NCBI GenBank assembly: GCA_946481035.1
Contig: CAMLNK010000319.1
Coordinates: forward strand, 1-5,709
Direction: 5' to 3'
Source of the DNA: an uncultured Dyadobacter sp.
GTDB taxonomy: Bacteria > Bacteroidota > Bacteroidia > Cytophagales > Spirosomataceae
Length of the DNA: 5,709 nt
Shown here: positions 1 to 5,709 of the stretch, piece after piece
Numbering within the stretch: the stretch's first letter is position 1
Layout of the letters: each line of letters starts with the position of its first letter
Translations under genes and position numbers: made by a program
Notes under the pieces: generated by a model
What the model saw: the letters and a program-made list of their open reading frames with translations, nothing else
Databases searched by the model: none
Told to the model about the DNA's origin: nothing

Positions 1-764
1 CCGTACTGCTTCCTTACCCACAGGAAATTCGAAACCTGCATCTGGGTACTGAACCGGTTGATCCACGAAATGTGCGTCCTGCGGAACGGGTTGTTATTTT
101 CAAGATGGATGAAAGTGCAATCCTGAAAATAGCACAGCTTGCCGAGCTTTCCCAACCGGCCCGACCATTCCACGTCTTCGCCGTACATAAAAAACTCCTT
201 GCTGAAACCGCCGGTCTTCTCGAAACCTTCCCTTCTCACAAACATGAATGCGCCTACCAGCCAATCGTACTGGTCCGGGTCGGCGTAGGCCGGTTCCGGA
301 TAAAGTTTGTTTACCACCTTATCTACCAGACCGCTCGGAGGAAGTATAAAAAACGTCTTACGGAACTCGTTGAAGCTCCGGTAGAAAGGCATCGGGGTGC
401 CATCGGGATAATATTGCAATGCACCGCAGGCGATAATGTCCGTCCGTTGGTTCATCCGATCGAAGCACCGGCCGATCACATTGTCGGTCAGCAGCGTATC
501 GGCATTCAGCAGCAGCAGGTACTTTCCCTTCGCGATTTCCATGCCGCGGTTATTGGCGATCCCAAAACCGGCATTGTATTCCATGTCGATCCATCGCACT
601 TTGGGATGGGCTTCTCTCACCAACGCACCGCCGCCATTTGCCGGATCATTGTCTACCACAATTACTTCAAAGGTTACTCCGGAAGTAAACCGTTTGATAG
701 AATCCAAGCAATTGATAATGAGTTGAGGTGTCCTGTAATTAATGATAATAATGGATACATCCAT
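1..764 (-). CDS. Family 2 glycosyltransferase (rhamnosyltransferase/WbbL-like), 3' end cut by window edge
   Basis: Predicted cytoplasmic GT-A fold enzyme that moves a sugar from a nucleotide-sugar donor to a glycan or lipid-linked acceptor; donor and acceptor cannot be read from the sequence. 254 residues are visible, and the reading frame runs off the left edge with no stop. Relatives are usually about 280-330 residues, so only a C-terminal tail should be missing. The protein opens with the first beta strand (MDVSIIIINYRT), followed by VVDND (36-40), NAGFGIANNRGMEIAKG (64-80), the metal/nucleotide-binding DxD-like motif NADT (87-90), GAFMFVRREGF (171-181) and FFMYGEDVEWSGR (191-203), whose ED is the likely acceptor-activating acidic pair, then H220 in FIHLENN. 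This order is typical of the WbbL-like rhamnosyltransferase branch. ATG at 764 is chosen because it directly precedes the first strand; an ATG at 780 is in another frame. The usual VDNxSxD motif is replaced by VVDNDPANGGG. The thiolase terminator lies between this gene and the thiolase, so it is probably transcribed separately. Confidence 0.9.
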   Translation of the reverse strand, partial: MDVSIIIINYRTPQLIINCLDSIKRFTSGVTFEVIVVDNDPANGGGALVREAHPKVRWIDMEYNAGFGIANNRGMEIAKGKYLLLLNADTLLTDNVIGRCFDRMNQRTDIIACGALQYYPDGTPMPFYRSFNEFRKTFFILPPSGLVDKVVNKLYPEPAYADPDQYDWLVGAFMFVRREGFEKTGGFSKEFFMYGEDVEWSGRLGKLGKLCYFQDCTFIHLENNNPFRRTHISWINRFSTQMQVSNFLWVRKQY

Positions 765-790
765 GAAAGCCGGCGTGCATGATGAAAGGG

Positions 791-798
791 CAAAAATA
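791..798 (-). promoter_or_regulatory. Possible -7 element for the glycosyltransferase gene, inside the terminator T-run
   Basis: Read on the minus strand this is TATTTTTG, an exact match to the Bacteroidota -7 consensus TAnnTTTG, 26 bases before the glycosyltransferase ATG. No TTG is seen 17-23 bases upstream, where the -33 element should be; that stretch is the terminator stem. A T-rich terminator tail can match this consensus by chance, so the call is weak. Confidence 0.2.
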
Positions 799-837
799 AA
801 AAATCTCCCCGGAAGATGGGTAACCATTCCGGGGAGA
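791..837 (-). terminator. Intrinsic terminator of the thiolase gene
   Basis: A perfect 11-bp inverted repeat (804-814 with 827-837, TCTCCCCGGAA / TTCCGGGGAGA) encloses a 12-base loop. Read on the minus strand it is followed at once by the T-rich run TTTTTTATTTTTG (803-791). It begins 33 bases after the thiolase stop codon, so it ends that transcript and separates it from the glycosyltransferase. The plus-strand side has no T-run, so it looks one-directional. Confidence 0.9.
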
Positions 838-870
838 CCTGTAAAATCAAGTCGAATGTTAGTCTACGGC

Positions 871-2049
871 CTAATTCAGCCTTTCATAAATGCCTGCAAC
901 ACCCTGGCCGCCACCGACGCAGGCTGTTACCATGCCATATTTCTGCCCCTGGCGCTTCATTTCGTTGAAAAGTTGGACCGAAAGCCTCGCGCCTGTGGAC
1001 CCTAATGCATGCCCTAATGCGATTGCCCCCCCATTCGGGTTCACGATCGCCGGATCGATGCCCAACTCCTGAATCACCGCAAGCGATTGCGCCGCAAATG
1101 CCTCATTCAGTTCTACCTGCTGAATATCGCCCAGTTTCAAGCCGGCCTGTTTCAATGCAAGCGGTACGGCAGCTACGGGCCCTATGCCCATAATGCGCGG
1201 GTCTACGCCCGCGGTTGCGTATGACATCATGCGGGCGATCGGTTTCAGGCCCAGCTCGTTCACCAGTCTTTCCGACATGACCAGCACAAATGCGGCACCG
1301 TCGGAAGTTTGGGAAGAATTCCCGGCAGTTACCGAGCCACCTGCTGCGAAAACGGGTTTCAATTTATTCAATGCTTCAACAGTCGTATCCGCGCGCGGCC
1401 CCTCGTCCTGACTGATGACGGTTTCCTTCGTTTTTTTCTTGCCGGAAGCCTGATCGAAATAAGTTTCTTTCACCGTTACGGGCACAATTCCTTCCGCAAA
1501 CCAGCCTTCTTTTTGCGCGCGCAGCGCTTTTTGGTGTGATTGAAATGAAAATTCATCCTGCGCCTCTCGGCTGATCTTGAAATCCTGTGCTACCTGCTCG
1601 GCGGTAAGGCCCATACTGAGATAGTAATCGGGATTAGTATGCGCTATTTCGTAGTTCAAAGCCGTTTTCCAGCCCATTGTAGGCACCATCGACATCGACT
1701 CAGTGCCTCCTGCAATAATGCATTCGGCCATACCGGCATGGATTTTCGCCGACGCCATCGCGATCGCCTCCACGCCCGAGCCGCAATAGCGGTTAATTGT
1801 AATGCCGGAAACGTTTTTGGGTAATGAAAGCAATGCCACGTAACGGCCCATTTGCATGCCTTGCTCGGCCTCAGGCACCGCATTACCCACAATCACGTCA
1901 TCCACGCGGGCCGGGTCAAGCTGCGGGGTTTGTTCGAGCAAATGCTTGATCACCGTTGCACCGAGGTCGTCGGGACGTGTAAACCGGAACCCGCCTCTCG
2001 GCGCCTTGCCCACCGCGGTGCGATAGCCAGCAACAATGTATGCGTTCAT
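871..2049 (-). CDS. Thiolase family protein (acetyl-CoA C-acyltransferase, FadA-like)
   Basis: Complete 392-residue thiolase, the normal length for the family. It catalyses either CoA-dependent cleavage of 3-ketoacyl-CoA (last step of fatty-acid beta-oxidation) or, in biosynthetic members, condensation of two acetyl-CoA. Thiolase_N spans about 1-260 and Thiolase_C about 268-391. The nucleophile is Cys89 in NRYCGSG; GGTESMS is at 114-120; NEAFA is at 315-319; His347 lies in GGAIALGHALGSTGAR (340-355); and the second catalytic cysteine Cys377 begins CVGGGQG (377-383). All catalytic residues are present. NRYCGSG is nearer to degradative acyltransferases than to the NxVCGSG of PhaA-type acetyltransferases, so a beta-oxidation role is favoured but not proved. 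The start is secure because MNAYIVAGYRTAVGK matches the family N-terminus. There is no Shine-Dalgarno sequence, as is usual in Bacteroidota. It stands alone between two terminators, with no hydratase/dehydrogenase (fadB-like) or acyl-CoA dehydrogenase gene in the window. Confidence 0.95.
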   Translation of the reverse strand: MNAYIVAGYRTAVGKAPRGGFRFTRPDDLGATVIKHLLEQTPQLDPARVDDVIVGNAVPEAEQGMQMGRYVALLSLPKNVSGITINRYCGSGVEAIAMASAKIHAGMAECIIAGGTESMSMVPTMGWKTALNYEIAHTNPDYYLSMGLTAEQVAQDFKISREAQDEFSFQSHQKALRAQKEGWFAEGIVPVTVKETYFDQASGKKKTKETVISQDEGPRADTTVEALNKLKPVFAAGGSVTAGNSSQTSDGAAFVLVMSERLVNELGLKPIARMMSYATAGVDPRIMGIGPVAAVPLALKQAGLKLGDIQQVELNEAFAAQSLAVIQELGIDPAIVNPNGGAIALGHALGSTGARLSVQLFNEMKRQGQKYGMVTACVGGGQGVAGIYERLN

Positions 2050-2113
2050 ATTGGATCTGTTTTGAAATCAGTTTTAGCAGGTTTTCCTATTTAGTATGCC
2101 TGCATACCATTCG

Positions 2114-2144
2114 TAAAAATAGGTATTAATCCTAAAACAACAAA
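2114..2144 (-). promoter_or_regulatory. Candidate Bacteroidota-type promoter of the thiolase gene
   Basis: On the minus strand, TTTG (2144-2141) is followed after 19 bases by TATTTTTA (2121-2114). This is one mismatch from the TAnnTTTG -7 consensus and has proper spacing to the -33 TTTG. Transcription would start near 2107, giving a leader of about 58 bases before the ATG at 2049. The -33 element overlaps the last bases of the preceding terminator hairpin. This is a pattern match only. Confidence 0.35.
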
Positions 2145-2172
2145 CCGCCGGAGTTTGTTTTCCGGCGGTTTG
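2131..2172 (-). terminator. Intrinsic terminator of the pspC-like gene
   Basis: A perfect 12-bp inverted repeat (2141-2152 with 2161-2172, CAAACCGCCGGA / TCCGGCGGTTTG) has an 8-base T/G-rich loop. Read on the minus strand it is followed by TTGTTTTAGG. It starts 35 bases past the pspC-like stop codon and ends 91 bases before the thiolase ATG, so the two minus-strand genes are separate transcription units. The T-run is interrupted by G, so termination may be incomplete. Confidence 0.85.
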
Positions 2173-2207
2173 CAACTACCAAGTCTTGCTGATGGAAGTC
2201 TTAATTT

Positions 2208-2441
2208 CTAGGAGGGAATGTGCCCTTCTTCCAGCTCTTTGGGTCGTTTTGCAATGTCGGGCATGACGATCCAAAGGATGATGTAAAACAAAATGACAGG
2301 AAATGTTACCGGAATGAAGACCGCGAGCACGAACAACACCCGGATAATGGTGACGTCGATTTCGAAGTAATCGGCTAATCCTGAGGCTACACCGCCGATC
2401 ATTTTGTTGCTGGTATTACGGAACAATCTATTGTGGTTCAT
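2208..2441 (-). CDS. Small PspC-domain inner-membrane protein
   Basis: Complete 77-residue protein consisting almost only of a PspC domain. The N-terminus carries RLFRNTSNKMIGGVASGLADYF (5-26), with the family's GGVxxGLAxYF signature at 16-26, then DVTIIRVLFVLA (29-40). A hydrophobic stretch at about 33-60 makes one long or two short membrane passes and ends in WIVMP (57-61). The tail is short and charged (DIAKRPKELEEGHIPS). In enterobacteria PspC is a phage-shock membrane component that senses envelope stress with PspB and binds PspA; no pspA or pspB gene is visible here, so only the domain is assigned and not that circuit. ATG at 2441 places the signature at the usual distance from the N-terminus. 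A -7-like TACCTTTA lies at 2480-2473 on the minus strand, but the nearest TTTG is 24 bases further upstream, slightly too far. The gene diverges from secA and ends in its own terminator. Confidence 0.9.
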   Translation of the reverse strand: MNHNRLFRNTSNKMIGGVASGLADYFEIDVTIIRVLFVLAVFIPVTFPVILFYIILWIVMPDIAKRPKELEEGHIPS

Positions 2442-2724
2442 GGCTATATCTGTTTAAATCGTTTTGATGTGTTAAAGGTACTATGTATTACCCAGTAGTG
2501 GTTTCAAATCTGTACAGACGGTGTAAGGCCGGTAGCACGGGTCGTTTTTAATGATAATAAACATTAGATCTGCATTAGGATTATGCCAGTTGTTGCGTAA
2601 TACTATTGGCAATGAATTACCTTTGACCCAGGAAATAGGAGTTTTACTGACAATGTGACACGCGTTTCTGTGCAGGCTCAATATTTTTCAAGGATAAAAC
2701 CGGTTAAAAAACATACATCACATC
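2442..2724. other. Divergent intergenic region between pspC-like gene and secA
   Basis: This 283-base AT-richer spacer must hold the promoters of both divergent genes. It contains the candidate secA promoter (2593-2625), a weaker -7-like sequence for the pspC-like gene (2473-2480, minus), a 10-base perfect palindrome TCTGTACAGA (2509-2518) and an 8-base palindrome AACCGGTT (2698-2705). A 66-codon minus-strand open frame (2481-2681) resembles no family I know and would cover the secA promoter, so I treat it as chance. No tRNA or strong hairpin is seen. Confidence 0.6.
2593..2625 (+). promoter_or_regulatory. Candidate Bacteroidota-type promoter of secA
   Basis: TTG (2593-2595), a 22-base spacer and TACCTTTG (2618-2625) match the phylum's TTG-N17-23-TAnnTTTG consensus, with an exact -7 element. 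Transcription would start near 2632, giving a leader of about 93 bases before the secA ATG. The -7 match is exact and sits in a spacer where a promoter is required, which makes this the best promoter call in the window. No experimental support is available. Confidence 0.5.
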
Positions 2725-5709
2725 ATGTTTAAAATATTTTCCAAGCTGTTTGGCACGAAATCAGAACGGGATTTGAAAGAACTCACCCCGTACGTTGAAA
2801 AGGTGAATGCCGAATATGCCCTCCTGGCCTCCCTGTCGAATGATGAGCTCCGGGCACAGTCCGCGAACTTGAAACAACATATTGCCGATCAACTGAAATC
2901 TGTCGATGAACAAATCGCAGTGTTAAGACAGCAGGCAGCCGACGAGCCGAATGTGGACAACAAAGAGGCGATCTTCAAGAAGATCGACGCGCTCGAACTG
3001 GAAAGGAATAAAGAACTGGAAAAGGTGTTGCTGGATATTCTACCAAAAGCATTCGCAATTGTGAAGGACACCGCACGCCGTTTTACAGAAAATGATAAAC
3101 TGGAAGTAACCGCCAACTTTTTTGACCGCGAAATCGCTTCTAAAAAATCGAATGTGACCATTAGCGGCGATAAGGCACTTTGGAATACAACCTGGGACGT
3201 GATCGGGCAGCCTATCAAATGGAATATGGTCCATTATGATGTGCAGCTGATCGGTGGTGTGGTGCTGCACCAGGGTAAGATCTCCGAAATGGCAACGGGT
3301 GAAGGTAAAACCCTCGTGGCTACATTGCCTTCCTTCCTGAATGCATTGGCCGGCCAGGGCGTTCACATCGTAACCGTGAACGACTACCTCGCGAAACGCG
3401 ATGCCGAGTGGAATGCACCGCTTTTTGAATTCCACGGTATGAGCGTCGACTGTATCGACCGCCACCAGCCGAACACCATTGCACGCCGCAATGCCTATAA
3501 AGCCGACCTTACTTACGGTACCAACAACGAATTCGGTTTCGACTACCTGCGTGACAATATGTCACGGACTCCGGAAGAGCTCGTGCAGCGCAAGCACCAT
3601 TTCGCGATGGTCGATGAGGTCGACTCCGTGTTGATTGATGATGCGCGTACGCCATTGATCATCAGCGGCCCGGTACCACGTGGCGACGAGCAGGAGTTTT
3701 TGGAACTGAAACCGCGCGTTTCGAGGATCGTAGAGGCGCAGAAACGCCTCGCGATGGACTTCCTGAACGACGCTAAGAAGAAAATTCAGGCAGGAGATAA
3801 AAAAGAAGGTGGTCTGGCATTGTTCCGCGCACACCGCGGTATGCCGAAATACAAGCCTTTGATCAAATACCTCAGCGAAGGCGGTGTAAAAGCCATTATG
3901 CAGGAATCGGAATCGATCTACCTGGCAGAAAACCAGAAACTGATGCCGCAAGCCGACGCTCCGCTTTACTTCACAATCGACGAGCGCCACAACAGCATCG
4001 AACTGACCGAAAAAGGGATCGACTTCCTCACCGGCGAATCGGAAGAAAGCAACTTCTTTATTCTCCCTGACATTGCTGTCGACCTTGACGCCATCGAAAA
4101 AGACGCTTCGCTCAGCGAGCACGACCGCGTAATCGCCAAAGAAGCATTGATCCGCGACTACTCCGTCAAAACAGCCCGTATCCACACGGTAAACCAGCTT
4201 TTGAAAGCATTTACATTGTTTGAAAAAGACGTGGAGTACGTGATTATGGACGGAAAAGTGAAGATCGTCGACGAGCAAACCGGCCGTATTATGGAAGGCC
4301 GCCGCTACTCCGACGGCCTGCACCAGGCGATCGAAGCGAAAGAAAGTGTACGCGTGGAAGACGCTACGCAGACCTACGCGACGATTACCCTTCAAAACTA
4401 CTTCCGGATGTACCACAAACTGGCTGGTATGACCGGTACTGCGGAAACCGAAGCAGGCGAATTCTGGGAAATCTACAAACTCGACGTCGTTTCGATCCCT
4501 ACCAACAGAGGAATTGTCCGTAAAGACCAGGAAGATAAAGTATACCGTTCGGTTCGCGAGAAATACAATGCGGTAACCGACGAAATCGTGGAACTCGTGG
4601 AGGCCGGCCGCCCGGTACTCGTGGGTACTACTTCGGTTGAAAACTCCGAGATCATCAGCCGGATGCTGACGCTCCGCAAGATCCCGCACCAGGTTTTGAA
4701 CGCGAAACAACACCAGCGCGAGGCGGAGGTAGTTGCGGAAGCGGGTAAACCAGGCACTGTGACGATCGCTACCAACATGGCTGGTCGCGGTACCGACATT
4801 AAGCTGACGCCAGAAGCGAAAGCCGCAGGCGGTTTAGCAATCATCGGTACGGAGCGCCACGAGAGCCGTCGCGTCGACCGCCAGCTGCGTGGTCGTTCGG
4901 GACGTCAGGGTGACCCGGGTTCGTCTCAATTCTTCGTTTCCCTCGAAGATAACCTGATGCGTTTGTTCGGTTCCGACCGGATGGCCAAAGTAATGGATCG
5001 CATGGGCCTTGAAGAAGGTGAAGTAATCCAGAGCAGCATGATCACGAAGTCGATCGAGCGCGCGCAGAAGAAAGTGGAGGAAAACAACTTCGGTATGCGG
5101 AAACGCTTGCTGGAATATGACGATGTAATGAACTATCAGCGTGACGCGATTTATACGCGCCGTCGCAATGCATTGTTCGGAGATCGTCTGGCGGTGGATA
5201 TTGCCAACACATTGTTCGATGTGTGCGACGAAATCGCTACTACCGCAGGCAGCTACGCCGAGCTTGAACTCGCAGCCATTACCACATTGGGAATGGAAGT
5301 GCCGTTCACCGAGCATGAATACAGCGCGTTGAAACCTGCGGAACGTTCGCAAAAACTGTACGACGCGGCCGAGAAGCAATATCAGGACAAAAACGACAGC
5401 ATTTCGGGCAAAGCATTGCCGGTGCTTCGCTCCATCCACGCGGAACGTGGTGCGGTGATTTCCGAAATCATGATCCCGTTCACCGACGGTATCCGTCAGG
5501 CTGGCGTGGTGGTGGGCTTGCAAAAGGCCATCGAAAGCGAAGGCAAAGACATTACCCGCGAAATGGAGAAAGCGATCGTGCTTTCGCTCATCGACCAGGA
5601 ATGGAAAGAGCATTTGCGCGAAATGGACGATTTGAAACAGTCCGTTCAGAATGCCGTATTCGAGCAGAAAGATCCGTTGCTGATCTACAAATTCGAATCC
5701 GTGGAGCTG
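2725..5709 (+). CDS. secA: SecA, preprotein translocase ATPase, 3' end cut by window edge
   Basis: Motor ATPase that pushes unfolded preproteins through SecYEG; it acts in the cytoplasm and at the inner membrane. 995 residues are visible without a stop. Bacteroidota SecA is about 1,100 residues, so roughly 100-120 are missing, including any C-terminal metal-binding tail. NBD1: Q-motif Gln174 (YDVQLIGG 171-178), Walker A MATGEGKT (189-196, Lys195), [17 protein letters not shown] (263-279) and Walker B DEVDS (297-301). The preprotein cross-linking domain follows, then DEQTGR (516-521) and MTGTAETE (569-576). NBD2: [11 protein letters not shown] (681-691) and the arginine fingers [11 protein letters not shown] (720-730). 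Helical scaffold: [15 protein letters not shown] (792-806) and [10 protein letters not shown] (955-964). All ATPase motifs are intact. Compared with E. coli SecA, Walker A lies about 87 residues later, through two extra segments (about 56-98, helical and charged; about 122-168), and about 90 more residues lie between Walker B and DEQTGR. ATG at 2725 is chosen because [18 protein letters not shown] matches the SecA N-terminus; it has an A-rich leader and no Shine-Dalgarno sequence. Codon use is strongly biased, as expected of a highly expressed gene. Confidence 0.97.
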   Translation, partial: MFKIFSKLFGTKSERDLKELTPYVEKVNAEYALLASLSNDELRAQSANLKQHIADQLKSVDEQIAVLRQQAADEPNVDNKEAIFKKIDALELERNKELEKVLLDILPKAFAIVKDTARRFTENDKLEVTANFFDREIASKKSNVTISGDKALWNTTWDVIGQPIKWNMVHYDVQLIGGVVLHQGKISEMATGEGKTLVATLPSFLNALAGQGVHIVTVNDYLAKRDAEWNAPLFEFHGMSVDCIDRHQPNTIARRNAYKADLTYGTNNEFGFDYLRDNMSRTPEELVQRKHHFAMVDEVDSVLIDDARTPLIISGPVPRGDEQEFLELKPRVSRIVEAQKRLAMDFLNDAKKKIQAGDKKEGGLALFRAHRGMPKYKPLIKYLSEGGVKAIMQESESIYLAENQKLMPQADAPLYFTIDERHNSIELTEKGIDFLTGESEESNFFILPDIAVDLDAIEKDASLSEHDRVIAKEALIRDYSVKTARIHTVNQLLKAFTLFEKDVEYVIMDGKVKIVDEQTGRIMEGRRYSDGLHQAIEAKESVRVEDATQTYATITLQNYFRMYHKLAGMTGTAETEAGEFWEIYKLDVVSIPTNRGIVRKDQEDKVYRSVREKYNAVTDEIVELVEAGRPVLVGTTSVENSEIISRMLTLRKIPHQVLNAKQHQREAEVVAEAGKPGTVTIATNMAGRGTDIKLTPEAKAAGGLAIIGTERHESRRVDRQLRGRSGRQGDPGSSQFFVSLEDNLMRLFGSDRMAKVMDRMGLEEGEVIQSSMITKSIERAQKKVEENNFGMRKRLLEYDDVMNYQRDAIYTRRRNALFGDRLAVDIANTLFDVCDEIATTAGSYAELELAAITTLGMEVPFTEHEYSALKPAERSQKLYDAAEKQYQDKNDSISGKALPVLRSIHAERGAVISEIMIPFTDGIRQAGVVVGLQKAIESEGKDITREMEKAIVLSLIDQEWKEHLREMDDLKQSVQNAVFEQKDPLLIYKFESVEL

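Noticed and set aside
72..782. 236-codon plus-strand open frame over the glycosyltransferase
   Set aside because: It is the in-register antisense of the glycosyltransferase, whose family motifs on the minus strand are clear; the plus-strand product resembles nothing known to me.
2509..2518. 10-base palindrome TCTGTACAGA as an operator
   Set aside because: A 10-base perfect palindrome is expected by chance about once per 1,000 bases, and no second copy is seen.
739..2560. Repeated 13-mer TTAATGATAATAA at 739-751 and 2548-2560
   Set aside because: One copy encodes the first strand of the glycosyltransferase and the other is in AT-rich spacer; there are only two copies and no shared flanks, so coincidence is likely.
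2481..2681. 66-codon minus-strand open frame in the intergenic region
   Set aside because: Composition is intergenic, there is no recognisable family or start context, and it would overlap the secA promoter candidate.
3040..3465. 141-codon minus-strand open frame, overlapping another at 2889-3218
   Set aside because: Both lie antisense to the SecA N-terminal and Walker A region and show no domain.
3562..4713. 383-codon open frame on the minus strand inside secA
   Set aside because: Its codons are in register with secA's. Antisense stops in that register need TTA, CTA or TCA codons in secA, which this codon-biased gene avoids. The protein has no recognisable domain.
4834..5613. 259-codon minus-strand open frame inside secA
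   Set aside because: Same in-register antisense effect; secA motifs on the plus strand are continuous and unmistakable here.
1..5709. A new defence, mobile or biosynthetic system
   Set aside because: All four genes belong to well-known families with intact motifs; there are no direct repeats, transposase, integrase, array or unexplained long gene.

Overview
This window looks like ordinary chromosomal DNA of a Bacteroidota bacterium, most likely a Cytophagales-type organism (a Dyadobacter-like genome would fit; this is inference). The reasons are an about 1,100-residue-class SecA with the extra N-terminal and cross-linking-domain segments usual for that phylum, promoter candidates of the TTG / TAnnTTTG type, A-rich start regions without Shine-Dalgarno sequences, and GC-leaning, codon-biased genes separated by AT-rich spacers.

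Layout: four protein genes. Three lie on the minus strand in the left part: a family 2 glycosyltransferase cut by the left edge (1-764), a complete thiolase (871-2049) and a complete small PspC-domain membrane protein (2208-2441). Each of the two complete ones is followed by a clear intrinsic terminator (hairpins 804-837 and 2141-2172), so these are single-gene units and not an operon. The spacer 2442-2724 separates pspC from the divergent plus-strand secA gene (2725 to the right edge, 995 codons visible, C-terminus missing). A good Bacteroidota-type promoter for secA lies at 2593-2625.

Functionally the genes are unrelated: sugar transfer to a surface polysaccharide or lipid-linked glycan, acyl-CoA thiolysis, an envelope-stress-type membrane protein, and the ATPase motor of general protein export. 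I see no mobile element, RNA gene, CRISPR array, defence system or new multi-gene system. The points worth a second look are modest: extra segments in SecA, promoter-like elements nested in the terminators of upstream genes, a shared AAACAGAT leader in front of two genes, and a variant N-terminal motif in the glycosyltransferase.
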